A stretch of DNA of 64,000 nt from SAR202 cluster bacterium (GCA_009392275.1 VFGV01000004.1:126290-190289), one strand, 5' to 3'. Positions 27,658 through 36,631 are shown, counted from the stretch's first letter. A program made the numbers and translations. Notes: generated by a model from the letters alone, not told the origin.

Positions 27658-27690
27658 TTTAGCGGTGAATAAATTATTAGAGGTGTGAAA

Positions 27691-28632
27691 TTGAATTATT
27701 CAGAAATTAAATCGGAAATAATCGGACCAGCAGTACTTATAATGACTCCATTTGACTCAGATTATCAATTAAATACAGATGCTTTAAAAAAGAACGTACA
27801 GCATATACTAAATGGTGGCATCTCTCGAGGAAAAGGCTTCATTATTTGCCCAGCAGGTACAGGAGAATATAATACCCTTTCGCGACAGGAGCATCTGGAT
27901 GTAGTCTCAGCTGCACAAGAAGCAGCAAACGGCGATATAGAAATTATAGCTGGCGTTGCTTCAAGCTCACACTTCGAAATAATCGAGCGTTGTAATGCGG
28001 CGCTTGACCAAGGGGTTAAGACGGCTATGGTGCCACCTCCGTACTACTACCATGGCATGGATCAAGAAGGCGTTATACACTGGTACTCTGAAATAGCTAA
28101 ACATACCGAAATAGGACTAATGATTTATGACCAATCTTGGAGAAACCAAGGTGGAACCGTAGATGGCCATACTACAGAAAAATTGATCGATAATGTTGAG
28201 AGCGTGGTATCAATAAAAAGAGGTTTCCTGCCGTCTTTTCAAGATTATGTAGATACACTAGATCGATTCTCAGACAAGCTGGCAATTGTTGATAATTCTT
28301 ACGGACATACCGCTGGTCTTGCACACCAACATGGTGCGAAATCATATATCACTGGAGTAGCAGCTTTCTGGCCAGAAGGTGAAGCAAAGTTTTGGCAGCT
28401 ATTACAGGATGGTAAGTATGCTGAAGCCGATAGATTCCACTCTAAGCAAGCTGCTTTTTGGAGATTAGTTGATGAAGGGTTTGAGGGCTATGCAACTAAT
28501 GTTCTCAAGGCTGCTGCTGAATATGTGGGAATTAATGCAGGTAGTGTTAGGCCGCCATTTAGGGACCTAAATGCCAAAGAGCGAGAGTCTTTGGCAAAAA
28601 TACTAAAAGAACTAGGTGTTAAAAAAGCTTAA
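27691..28632 (+). CDS. dihydrodipicolinate synthase family (DapA/NAL-type) lyase
   Basis: Class I aldolase of the DapA/N-acetylneuraminate lyase superfamily, 313 residues from the chosen start. The signature PAGTGEYNTLSRQEHLDV corresponds to the GTTGE-like loop, and the Schiff-base lysine is in VVSIKRG; tyrosines in PPYYYHG and YDQSW are candidates for the catalytic Tyr. It is longer than true DapA, and its neighbours include no lysine genes, so a sugar-acid dehydratase or aldolase is more likely. A GTG exists at 27685, but AGAGG at 27679-27683 sits too close to it and at a good distance from the TTG at 27691. Confidence 0.85.
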   Translation: MNYSEIKSEIIGPAVLIMTPFDSDYQLNTDALKKNVQHILNGGISRGKGFIICPAGTGEYNTLSRQEHLDVVSAAQEAANGDIEIIAGVASSSHFEIIERCNAALDQGVKTAMVPPPYYYHGMDQEGVIHWYSEIAKHTEIGLMIYDQSWRNQGGTVDGHTTEKLIDNVESVVSIKRGFLPSFQDYVDTLDRFSDKLAIVDNSYGHTAGLAHQHGAKSYITGVAAFWPEGEAKFWQLLQDGKYAEADRFHSKQAAFWRLVDEGFEGYATNVLKAAAEYVGINAGSVRPPFRDLNAKERESLAKILKELGVKKA

Positions 28633-28656
28633 ATAAATAATTCGGGTTTTGCTGAC

Positions 28657-29895
28657 TTAAATTAATACTTTATTCGCTCGCTTAATCAAACGACCTTCAC
28701 TAATAATAGTGTCAATGTCGTGTAATTTTCTGATATCTTTTAATGGATTCCCGGCAACAATAATTACGTCTGCAGATTTATTTGGTTCAAGTGTACCAGT
28801 GATCTCATCAATGCCAAGGCATTGGGCTGAAGAAAGGGTTGAACAAATTATTGCTTCCATTTCAGATATTCCCATACCTTCAACCATTGACTGTGGTGTG
28901 TATGCAAAATCACCAAACTCAACGTACGACATACCTGTATCGAGTCCTGCTACAAACTTTACTCCCCGATCCCACATATCTTTAAGTATCGCAAACCTGC
29001 CTTCCATATCACTCAATACAGCAGATGCAAGTAATTCCTCATCTGTAAAAGGTATCCCTTTCTCAGTTCGTATAGTCGCTATAGCTATTGTAGGATCTAC
29101 CCAAAGTTCCTTTTCAGCAATTTTGTCTGCTATTTCTGGCCTGTAATCCCAATTCTCTTTTGGGTCAGCGGAAAGCCATGTGGCGTGGATTAGGTTGTGT
29201 ATTCCCGCCTCCGCACAATTTACTACACCTTCTGTGGCATGACAGTGAGCAGCAACTCTTACTCCCAGTCTTTCAGCATCCTCTACAGCTAATCTAAGAA
29301 CATCTGTCGCGTATTGGGCAGCCCGAACATTACTGCGTGGCGTAAACACTCCGCCAGTAGACATAATTTTTATATAATCGGCCCCTAGCTTTACTTGATG
29401 CCTAAGTGCCGAAATCACATTTTCTGCAGTGTCTGCTTCAGTACCAAAAAAATTGCAGTGGCCTGCAGTTGTAGTAATTGGTGTGCCAGTAACCAATAAT
29501 CGAGGGCCATTAATCTTACGATCTTCAACTGCTTTTTTTACAGCAAACGCTATTTCATTCTTGCTACCAAGATCTCTGACAGTGGTAACCCCCGAAATAA
29601 GGGTTTTCCTCATAGCTTCCACCGATCGCATCAAAAGTTCCTCATGAGACTCAGATATAACTTGATCAAAAGCTTCTGGTTCAGCTGAGCAATGCATATG
29701 AGCATGCATTTCAATGAATCCAGGCATGATCGTTCCGCCAGCAACATTAATTATTTCACCATCCGGATCTTTACCTATCTGGTCCTGGGTAGTTACTGCT
29801 TCTATTTTTTTATCTTGAAGTATTAACACGCCATTTTTTATAGGTTTATCATTGAATCCATCAATTAATTGATCTGCAAGTAAAAAGCGTCGCAT
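28657..29895 (-). CDS. amidohydrolase family protein (imidazolonepropionase/prolidase-like)
   Basis: Metal-dependent amidohydrolase, 412 residues, TIM-barrel with N- and C-terminal beta-sandwich parts. Metal ligands are suggested by GFIEMHAHMHC (HxH), GADYIKIMSTGG (carboxylated Lys), VAAHCHATEGV (His), HATWLS (His) and GLDTGMS (Asp). The C terminus has the family segment NKSADVIIVAGNPLKDI. It resembles the group covering Xaa-Pro dipeptidase-like amidohydrolases and imidazolonepropionase; the substrate is open. AGGAG precedes the ATG. It is divergent from the oxoacid dehydrogenase operon, across a compact double promoter. Confidence 0.9.
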   Translation of the reverse strand: MRRFLLADQLIDGFNDKPIKNGVLILQDKKIEAVTTQDQIGKDPDGEIINVAGGTIMPGFIEMHAHMHCSAEPEAFDQVISESHEELLMRSVEAMRKTLISGVTTVRDLGSKNEIAFAVKKAVEDRKINGPRLLVTGTPITTTAGHCNFFGTEADTAENVISALRHQVKLGADYIKIMSTGGVFTPRSNVRAAQYATDVLRLAVEDAERLGVRVAAHCHATEGVVNCAEAGIHNLIHATWLSADPKENWDYRPEIADKIAEKELWVDPTIAIATIRTEKGIPFTDEELLASAVLSDMEGRFAILKDMWDRGVKFVAGLDTGMSYVEFGDFAYTPQSMVEGMGISEMEAIICSTLSSAQCLGIDEITGTLEPNKSADVIIVAGNPLKDIRKLHDIDTIISEGRLIKRANKVLI

Positions 29896-29930
29896 TGATT
29901 GCTCCTTATTTTGATTGGAATATCGTTGGG

Positions 29931-29936
29931 ATTATA
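29931..29936 (-). promoter_or_regulatory. -10 element of the amidohydrolase promoter (minus strand)
   Basis: ATTATA on the plus strand reads TATAAT on the minus strand, about 35 bases upstream of the amidohydrolase ATG. The -35 position is poor (TTGGTC with an 18-base spacer). It faces away from the perfect extended -10 at 29967-29975, and the two upstream regions overlap. Confidence 0.42.
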
Positions 29937-29966
29937 GCTTGAATCTGTAAAGTTGACCAAACACTC

Positions 29967-29975
29967 TGCTATAAT
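29967..29975 (+). promoter_or_regulatory. extended -10 promoter of the 2-oxoacid dehydrogenase operon
   Basis: TGC followed by a perfect TATAAT (29970-29975) forms an extended -10. A TTGACC at 29953-29958 is too close (11-base spacer) to serve as the -35. Transcription should start near 29982 and give a leader of about 79 bases before the GTG start at 30061. Confidence 0.58.
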
Positions 29976-30000
29976 CCTGCCACGATTAATTTTACGAGGC

Positions 30001-30039
30001 AAGGAAACTTTTAATCTACTCATTTAAAAGTAGTTCCTT
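30001..30039 (+). promoter_or_regulatory. long leader hairpin upstream of the oxoacid dehydrogenase operon
   Basis: AAGGAA-ACTTTTAA (30001-30014) pairs with TTAAAAGT (30024-30031) and TTCCTT (30034-30039), a 14-bp stem with a two-base bulge (AG) and a nine-base loop. It lies within the predicted leader, 11 bases before AGGAGG (30051-30056 region). It is not followed by a T-run, so it is not a plain terminator; an mRNA-stability or regulatory role is possible. Confidence 0.55.
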
Positions 30040-30060
30040 AATATTACAGGAGGTACCGTT

Positions 30061-31044
30061 GTGGCTAAATCTCAATCATCAATACCAAAAGAAAAACTAA
30101 TGTGGATGTTCGAAACTCTGGTTTTGATACGTCGATTCGAAGAACAGGCTAAAAGAGAGGCCGACCAAGGGCGGATACTGGGCACACATTCGGCAATAGG
30201 TGAGGAGGCTACACCTACTGGTATCTGTGCTCATCTAAGAGATGATGATTACGTATTAGGAAACCATCGGTCTCATCACCACTGCATTGCAAAAGGCGTT
30301 GATATTAATGAGATGATGGCAGAGTTACTGGGGAAAGCAACCGGAACCAATAAAGGAAAGGGCGGCACTATGCATATTGCAGACGCGACTAAGGGTATGC
30401 TTGGTGCAAATGGCGTGGTTGGATCAAATATACCAGTAGCGACCGGTTGTGCTCTGTCAGCAAAAGTACAAAATAAAGATAACGTTAGCGTCGTGTTCTT
30501 TGGTGATGGGGCATCTAGCCAAGGATCATTACATGAATCGATGAACTTAGCTGCTATATGGGACTTACCTGTTCTGTTTGTATGTGAAAATAATCGTTAC
30601 GCAGAATCGACGCCCTTTGAATACGCTGTTGCAGGCCAGTCGGTTGCAAACCGTGCGGCAGGTTATGGGATGCCCGGGGTAACGGTTGATGGTCAAAATG
30701 TAATCGAAGTGTACGAGGTAGCGGGTGAAGCGGTTGAAAGGGCCAGAAAGGGTGATGGGCCCACTCTGATAGAGGCGATGACTTACCGATACCACGGACA
30801 TTTCGGTGCAGATAACCCAATGGGATACAGAACTCCAGAAGAGCAGAAATATTATGAGGATAAAGACTGCATAATAGCAATGGAAAAGTTCCTCATAGAA
30901 AATGGGACTGCTACACAAGAACAGCTTAAAGCGATAGACGATGATGCAAAAGCACGTGTTGAGAAAGCTACTCAATTTGCGATAGACAGTGCTTATCCAG
31001 ATCCATCAGAGTTGTTAAGTGACGTTTATATAAAATATCCGTAA
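30061..31044 (+). CDS. thiamine-diphosphate dehydrogenase E1 component, alpha subunit
   Basis: E1 alpha subunit of a pyruvate/acetoin/branched-chain 2-oxoacid dehydrogenase complex, 327 residues. The ThDP-binding GDG-NN motif is GDGASSQGSLHESMNLA...ENN, near residues 147-178. The region NKGKGGTMHIADATKGMLGANG is typical of the pyruvate/acetoin (AcoA/PdhA) group. The start is GTG with a strong ACAGGAGG upstream. It is the first gene of a four-gene operon: E1 alpha, two E1 beta genes and E2. The exact substrate (pyruvate or acetoin) cannot be decided; acetoin dehydrogenase AcoA is the closest alternative. Confidence 0.93.
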   Translation: MAKSQSSIPKEKLMWMFETLVLIRRFEEQAKREADQGRILGTHSAIGEEATPTGICAHLRDDDYVLGNHRSHHHCIAKGVDINEMMAELLGKATGTNKGKGGTMHIADATKGMLGANGVVGSNIPVATGCALSAKVQNKDNVSVVFFGDGASSQGSLHESMNLAAIWDLPVLFVCENNRYAESTPFEYAVAGQSVANRAAGYGMPGVTVDGQNVIEVYEVAGEAVERARKGDGPTLIEAMTYRYHGHFGADNPMGYRTPEEQKYYEDKDCIIAMEKFLIENGTATQEQLKAIDDDAKARVEKATQFAIDSAYPDPSELLSDVYIKYP

Positions 31045-31070
31045 TTCATTAATACATTGGAGAATAAAAC

Positions 31071-32099
31071 ATGGTAAGCACACAAGTAAGGGCACTTACA
31101 TACGCACAGGCAGTTAATGAAGCATTTCACCAGGAATTTGAAAGGGACCCTTCAGTTATCCTTATGGGCGAAGATATTGCTGGTGGAGCAGGTAGGGATG
31201 AATTTGAGGACGCATGGGGGGGTGTTTTTAAACTCACTGGTGGATTAATTGGAAAATTCGGACCGGATCGCGTAAGAGACACACCCATTTCAGAAAATGG
31301 ATTCATGGGCGCAGCTGTCGGTGCGGCAGCGACTGGTCTTAGGCCTATTGCTGATTTGATGTTCGTTGGGTTTGTAGGAGTATGTGGTGATCAAATTTTC
31401 AACAATATGTCAAAAATGCACTATATGTTCGGAGGAAAAGTTAACTTGCCTTTGACAGTAATTACATCCACTGGAGCAGGAGTAGGGTCAGCTGCGCAAC
31501 ATTCAGAAACTTTGTACTCAATTTTTGTTCATTTCCCTGGTCTTAAATGTGTTGCCCCTTCAAATCCTTATAATGCGAAAGGACTCCATGCAGCTGCAAT
31601 CAGAGATAATGACCCGGTGATTGTATTTAATAATAAGTTATTAATGGGCGGGGCAGGTGGAGGCATACACGTTCCTGAAGATAGCTACGAATTTCCTATC
31701 GGTAAAGCTGACCGCCCACGCGAAGGAAATGATGTAACATTGATTGGTATCAGTTACACGACCTTACAATGCTTAAAGGCTGCTGAAATATTGGAGCAAA
31801 AAGGATTTTCAGCTGAAGTTATTGATCTTTTGTCGCTATCGCCTTTAGATGAGGATGCTATTCTCAGTTCAGTTAAAAAAACTCGAAACGTTGTTATAGT
31901 GGATGAGGATTATCCTATGTGCTCTATGGCTTCTGAATTATCGGCACTGATAGCTGAACAGGCTTTTGACTTTTTAGACTCACCTCCAATTCGCTTATGT
32001 GCTCCTCATGCTTCTGTTCCGTATAGTCCGGTACTAGAAGCAGAATATATTCCCTCACCGGAAAAAATCGCACAGTCAGCTCTGTCGATATTGGAGTAA
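31071..32099 (+). CDS. thiamine-diphosphate dehydrogenase E1 component, beta subunit (first copy)
   Basis: E1 beta subunit, 342 residues, transketolase pyrimidine domain followed by the C-terminal transketolase domain. Conserved parts: LMGEDIAGGAG with the Gly-Glu-Asp motif, VRDTPISENGFMGAAVGAA with the glutamate that activates ThDP in this family, and AAQHSETLYSIFVHFPGLKC. The C-terminal domain has VIDLLSLSPLDEDAILSSV and VDEDYPMCSMASELSALI. It starts 26 bp after E1 alpha. A near-equal second E1 beta gene follows after 10 bp. This copy has all the usual motifs and is probably the catalytically complete one. Confidence 0.93.
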   Translation: MVSTQVRALTYAQAVNEAFHQEFERDPSVILMGEDIAGGAGRDEFEDAWGGVFKLTGGLIGKFGPDRVRDTPISENGFMGAAVGAAATGLRPIADLMFVGFVGVCGDQIFNNMSKMHYMFGGKVNLPLTVITSTGAGVGSAAQHSETLYSIFVHFPGLKCVAPSNPYNAKGLHAAAIRDNDPVIVFNNKLLMGGAGGGIHVPEDSYEFPIGKADRPREGNDVTLIGISYTTLQCLKAAEILEQKGFSAEVIDLLSLSPLDEDAILSSVKKTRNVVIVDEDYPMCSMASELSALIAEQAFDFLDSPPIRLCAPHASVPYSPVLEAEYIPSPEKIAQSALSILE

Positions 32100-32109
32100 T
32101 AATCAAACA

Positions 32110-33138
32110 TTGAATAAAGAACATCGTCCGTTAACATTTGTCCAAGCTATTAATGAGGGTATCCGCTCACGCATGAGAGAAGATGATTCCACAATCGTCA
32201 TGGGAATTGATGTTGCTGGTGCTGCTGGCAAAGCAGAAGAGGGCTTTATTGACCATTTTGGTGGCACATTCGCAATGACAAAGGGGTTGATTCAGGAATT
32301 CGGCACTTCTAGAGTTCTCGATACACCTATATCTGAGACCGGCTTTGTGGGAGCAGGCGTCGGTGCCGCTGCCGCCGGTTTACGACCTTTAGTTGACATG
32401 ATGTTTGTTGGATTTATCGGTGTGTGTGGTGATCAAATATTTAATAATATGGCCAAAATGCACTACATGTTCGGCGGTAAAGTCAAATTGCCTATAACCA
32501 TACAAGCGCAAACTGCTGCCTCTGGAGGAAATGCTGCTCAACACTCGGAAACATTGTACTCAATTTTTGCACATTTCCCTGGTCTTAAATGCGTTGTGCC
32601 ATCAGACCCCTATTCTGCTAAAGGCTTGCAAATTGCTGCGATGAAAGATGACGATCCTGTGGTGGTTTTTCAAAGTACCAGGTTAATGGGTGTTAATTTT
32701 AATCAACACGTCCCAGAAGATGCTTACGAATTGCCGATTGGAAAATCTCGCATTGTTAAAACAGGAAATGACATTACATTAATAGGAATTGGCACCACCA
32801 CGAGAACTTGTATTCAAGCCGCTGAAAACCTTGCAAAACAAGGTTACGACGCAGAGGTCGTCGATCTGCTATCTATATCACCACTTGACGAGGAAACAAT
32901 CCTTTCATCTATTAGCAAAACTCGTAAAGTGGTGATAGTAGATGAAGATTACCCAAAATGTTCGGTTGCATCTGAGCTTTCTGCATTAGCAGCTGAAAAA
33001 GCATTTGATTTTTTGGATGCGCCTCCTAAAAGGGTCACAGCGCCGCATGCTTCTATTCCATACACTTCTGTACTAGAACAATTACATTTTCCCAGTGTTG
33101 ATAATGTAACATATGCATGCCTAGAAGTGATGAATTGA
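32110..33138 (+). CDS. thiamine-diphosphate dehydrogenase E1 component, beta subunit (second, diverged copy)
   Basis: Second E1 beta paralogue, also 342 residues, clearly related to the preceding gene over the full length (shared FVGVCGDQIFNNM-like and FGGKV segments, AAQHSETLYSIFAHFPGLKC, LSISPLDEETILSSI). The GED motif of copy one reads Gly-Ile-Asp here (VMGIDVAGAAG), losing a usually conserved Glu, whereas the ThDP-activating glutamate in LDTPISETG is kept. The start is TTG, 10 bp after the first copy. The two may form alternative or mixed E1 tetramers. DNA composition looks like the neighbours, so it is a resident duplication and not a recent transfer. Confidence 0.9.
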   Translation: MNKEHRPLTFVQAINEGIRSRMREDDSTIVMGIDVAGAAGKAEEGFIDHFGGTFAMTKGLIQEFGTSRVLDTPISETGFVGAGVGAAAAGLRPLVDMMFVGFIGVCGDQIFNNMAKMHYMFGGKVKLPITIQAQTAASGGNAAQHSETLYSIFAHFPGLKCVVPSDPYSAKGLQIAAMKDDDPVVVFQSTRLMGVNFNQHVPEDAYELPIGKSRIVKTGNDITLIGIGTTTRTCIQAAENLAKQGYDAEVVDLLSISPLDEETILSSISKTRKVVIVDEDYPKCSVASELSALAAEKAFDFLDAPPKRVTAPHASIPYTSVLEQLHFPSVDNVTYACLEVMN

Positions 33139-33209
33139 GCCGATTATACTTTTAAAATATTGATTTATTATTAAATGTTAGATGCATATTTAATAAAACG
33201 GAGGGAAAT

Positions 33210-34415
33210 ATGGCTACCGAGATAGTAATGCCTAAACTCGGCATGGTTATGACTGAAGGGACTGTATCAAAATGGAATCGCGCTAAGGGTGATGCGATCA
33301 CTCAAGGCGAAGTTGTGCTTGAAATAGAGACCGAGAAACTTAATTATGAACTAGAGGCCACCGCATCAGGAAAATTGCATCCAGTAGTTTCCGAAGGAGC
33401 GATAATCCCAGTAAACGGCCTTCTGGGGTACCTGCTTGCCGAAGGCGAAGCACCTCCTGAACTGGATCACAAAGCACCGCCTACACAGGAAAAGAATGAA
33501 GTTGTAAAAAAGACTCAGAATGCAGCTTCTCCAGCAAACAAAGGTGCGCGTGGTGAAGCCATACCTTCAACGCCAGGTGCAAGGAAATTGGCGGCCAAAT
33601 TAGGAATAAATTTATCAGACATCACACCAACAGGACCCAGAGGAAGAGTTGTGGAGGCAGACGTTAGAGCACACGGAGATTCAGAAATCAAAAATGAGCC
33701 CGTTACTCAAACAGGAAGCGTTGACGTTAGTGGAATGCCATCTCCTGCCAAAGTAACGAAAATGTCAGGAATGAGACAAGGCATTGCTAGCCATATGCTT
33801 AGTTCTTTACAAACCACAGCTCAACTAACTTTCACTCTTGATATACCAGTTACTGAGCTACAATCGCAAAGAAAGGCTTGGTCAAAACAAAATAAATCCG
33901 CTATAACAAACACACATGTATACACCAAAATATGTGGTGAAATAATTAGCAAACTTCCTGTATTTAACTCAATGCTGTCTGATGGTCAAATTTTTGAGTA
34001 TGAAAAAGTGGATATCGGAATAGCAGTAGCTCTACCTGAAGGTTTAATTGTTCCGGTAATAAAAGATGTTATGAGCTTATCATTGTCTGATTTAGCACAA
34101 ATGACGTCCGCTGCTAATAAAAAAGCTTTGGCAGGACAGCTTAGTCCCGATGAGGTTTCTGGGGGAACATTTACTATTAGTGTATTGGGAGTGGTTGAGG
34201 CATTCACACCTATTTTAAATAGAGGCCAATCAGCCATTTTAGGAGTAGGTGTAACTAAACAAAAGGCTGTGGTTGACGATGGAAAAATAGTTATTAAAGA
34301 TGTGTGCACATTTAATTTAACAGTTGACCATCAGCTAATAGATGGCGCTGTGGCAGCTGAATTCATGAAGCAGCTAGCAACCCATATAGAGAATCCCGAT
34401 TCAATATTTAAATAA
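33210..34415 (+). CDS. dihydrolipoamide acyltransferase (E2) of the 2-oxoacid dehydrogenase complex
   Basis: E2 core protein, 401 residues. One lipoyl domain (about 1-78) has its lipoylated Lys in IETEKLNYELEA. A linker rich in Ala, Pro and charged residues leads to an E3/E1-binding domain (TPGARKLAAKLGINLSDI, about 115-150). The acyltransferase domain ends with the catalytic motif TVDHQLIDGAVAAEFM (His, Asp). CGGAGGG precedes the ATG. It is the last gene of the operon and ends convergent to prkA. No dihydrolipoamide dehydrogenase (E3) gene lies in the window, so E3 must be encoded elsewhere. Confidence 0.93.
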   Translation: MATEIVMPKLGMVMTEGTVSKWNRAKGDAITQGEVVLEIETEKLNYELEATASGKLHPVVSEGAIIPVNGLLGYLLAEGEAPPELDHKAPPTQEKNEVVKKTQNAASPANKGARGEAIPSTPGARKLAAKLGINLSDITPTGPRGRVVEADVRAHGDSEIKNEPVTQTGSVDVSGMPSPAKVTKMSGMRQGIASHMLSSLQTTAQLTFTLDIPVTELQSQRKAWSKQNKSAITNTHVYTKICGEIISKLPVFNSMLSDGQIFEYEKVDIGIAVALPEGLIVPVIKDVMSLSLSDLAQMTSAANKKALAGQLSPDEVSGGTFTISVLGVVEAFTPILNRGQSAILGVGVTKQKAVVDDGKIVIKDVCTFNLTVDHQLIDGAVAAEFMKQLATHIENPDSIFK

Positions 34416-34445
34416 TCAACAAATTACTTGAGATACAGTTTACTC

Positions 34446-36497
34446 TTAGCTTATTCCGGGTTTTGGATTAAGCGGCCATAACCACTCAATACCTTCATTT
34501 CTGGGGGTTCTTACAACTGCACGGTTTTTAATAACGTGCAATGCGTATTGGATTAAATCCTCTGCAGTTTCTTTGTTATATCCATGATTTTCCACTAAAC
34601 GGTTAAGGATAGAATCATACCTGGTTTTCCATTCCACTCTCTGTCTCGCAAAACGGGGCTTAGATAACGATCTTTCCAATGTTCTAGGTGCTGGCAATAA
34701 TCTGTTTTCAATTGCAGCCCTTAAGCGGGGCTCAGATCGATAATCATAATCAACATTATTTTCCTTCCATCCAGTAACAGCATTGTTTATCTCAGCCCTA
34801 AAGGCATCTTTGTACCGTGCTGTGATTCGAATAGCTCGTTCGAGTTCTTGCATATCACGTTCATTTGCAAAAACCTTGTTTGAGCGAGTATTATCATCTT
34901 TTCTTAAGCAATATGCTTCAACATTAGTTAAATAATTCTCAAATAATGAGTTGGCATTAGTATGAAAAGATTCTTCGTGCGCTATCTGCAATTCTCTTAT
35001 AGCTAGGCTGTTATATTCCTTCACAGTTTGTGAAATAAAATCTACGTAAGTAAGTATGTCTGCGGCATCTAAACTGATATTTTCTTTCAATCCATGCCAC
35101 ATGCTGTCCAAGGCTGCTAATGGTGTTACTATGCGAGTTTCTGAGCTGGCTACGGATCCTATTCTATTCAATATATATCGTGGTGAAATTCCTCCCATTC
35201 CTTCATTTGGGTGATGCCTCTGCATATCAACCACATCTTTATGGGTGAAATTTGCTACCTGACCGCCATCATATAGCTTGACTTTATCTAGCAAAGACAT
35301 GCCTTGTGCTGTGGGAGATTCAAGCCTGGAAAGTATTGCAAATATCGAAACTACAGGTAAGGTTAAAGGGGCGATATGCACATCGTGCACAGTACTTTGT
35401 CCAATCATCTTTTTTAAGATTTTCACTTCTTCACTAACGCGTAGATTGTAAGGTATCTTTATAGCAATAATTCTATCTTTTAAAGCTTCAGATGATGGGT
35501 CTGTAGCAAAAGTATTAAAGTCTCCTTCATTAGAATGCGCAACGATTGCCTCATCCGCGTATACAGAGCCAAATTTCTCCATTTTTATTAACTGTTCCTG
35601 CGCAAGCGACAAAAGTGTTGTTAACAACGTGCGGTCTGCTTTGAAAATCTCGACGAATTCCATCATTCCGCGATTAGCAACATTCAACTCTCCATCAAGT
35701 CTAAATGCTCTGGCAGCAACTTCTTGGCGATCTCCATCAAGTTTTGATTCATTGTGACTTCCTACCAGTACAGAGGGGTCGGGGGGATTTGGATTATTTG
35801 CTAAATAATAGCCAATCCCTTTAGCTCTAGATTCGGAAAATATCACTCGAGAGATCGGGATATCAGCAGGGTTGCCTTGGTAATCATGCTCCAATAAAAA
35901 CCTACAGTGAAAACAAAGTTCTCCTTCAATATGAATTCCGTAATCTTTAGCCATCTGTTCTCGCGCACTACCGGTTACTAAATGAAGGGGGTCTTCCTGC
36001 ATTGGGCACCCCTGTATTGTATAAACTGCGCCGGAATCTGTTTTAGTATAATCTTCCAGGCCGCGTTTAATGATGTCAATTATAGAAGACTTTCCGCTAG
36101 CGGGAGGGCCAAGCAATAATAATATTCTTTTTCTTACTTCGAGTCTTTGAGCTGCTGCTTCAAAGTATCTAGCCACTTTCTCAAGGGCGGACTCAAGCCC
36201 AAACATCTTGCCATCAAACAACTTGTATAGTGGCTCGCCATTTAAATCTCTATAAATTCCAGGTGCCTTAATGGCCTCATTGACTAATGCATGAGATAAC
36301 TTGACAATGGATTTATCACTAATAACCATCTCCAAGTATTGCTCAAATGTGCCTTCCCATTGAAATTCTATGGATTCTTTTTTTATTCCAGCGAGAATTT
36401 CATGACCAGATACTCGAGAATGAGTATTAACTGAATCTTCAGTCAATTGCTGAGTCATATCTGCTTCCATTGCAGGTTCATCTAAAGAACTCTTCAA
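34446..36497 (-). CDS. prkA: PrkA-type serine protein kinase (AAA+ fold)
   Basis: PrkA/YeaG family protein, 683 residues, with a Walker A P-loop GPPASGKSS at about residues 130-138 in an AAA+ domain, and the C-terminal PrkA domain (PF06798). Family segments include CPMQEDPLHLVTGSAREQM and FVEIFKADRTLLTTLL. Studied members phosphorylate few proteins and act in stationary-phase and nitrogen stress responses. The family is usually next to a DUF444 (YeaH) gene and spoVR; neither is here. The start is TTG, supported by GAGAGG 7 bases upstream on the coding strand. An ATG 9 codons further in is an alternative. Confidence 0.92.
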   Translation of the reverse strand: MKSSLDEPAMEADMTQQLTEDSVNTHSRVSGHEILAGIKKESIEFQWEGTFEQYLEMVISDKSIVKLSHALVNEAIKAPGIYRDLNGEPLYKLFDGKMFGLESALEKVARYFEAAAQRLEVRKRILLLLGPPASGKSSIIDIIKRGLEDYTKTDSGAVYTIQGCPMQEDPLHLVTGSAREQMAKDYGIHIEGELCFHCRFLLEHDYQGNPADIPISRVIFSESRAKGIGYYLANNPNPPDPSVLVGSHNESKLDGDRQEVAARAFRLDGELNVANRGMMEFVEIFKADRTLLTTLLSLAQEQLIKMEKFGSVYADEAIVAHSNEGDFNTFATDPSSEALKDRIIAIKIPYNLRVSEEVKILKKMIGQSTVHDVHIAPLTLPVVSIFAILSRLESPTAQGMSLLDKVKLYDGGQVANFTHKDVVDMQRHHPNEGMGGISPRYILNRIGSVASSETRIVTPLAALDSMWHGLKENISLDAADILTYVDFISQTVKEYNSLAIRELQIAHEESFHTNANSLFENYLTNVEAYCLRKDDNTRSNKVFANERDMQELERAIRITARYKDAFRAEINNAVTGWKENNVDYDYRSEPRLRAAIENRLLPAPRTLERSLSKPRFARQRVEWKTRYDSILNRLVENHGYNKETAEDLIQYALHVIKNRAVVRTPRNEGIEWLWPLNPKPGIS

Positions 36498-36541
36498 TTT
36501 TTTGCCTCTCTCGTTGCAGAAAAATCCATTTGTACCATTAT

Positions 36542-36570
36542 TTTGTACTAATGTTTAAAACTTAAGTCAA
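36542..36570 (-). promoter_or_regulatory. sigma-70 promoter candidate for prkA
   Basis: Read on the minus strand, TTGACT (plus coordinates 36565-36570) and TACAAA (36542-36547) are 17 bases apart. Transcription would begin about 38 bases before the prkA TTG start. The -35 is good (five of six) and the -10 is weak (four of six). Confidence 0.4.
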
Positions 36571-36631
36571 ATTTTTTATAGATTTTACTAAAGTATAAGT
36601 CGGATTTTTAACTATAATCAGATTAAATGAA

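Noticed and set aside
29953-29975. TTGACC with TATAAT as a normal promoter
   Set aside because: The spacer is only 11 bases; the extended -10 (TGC before TATAAT) explains the site better.
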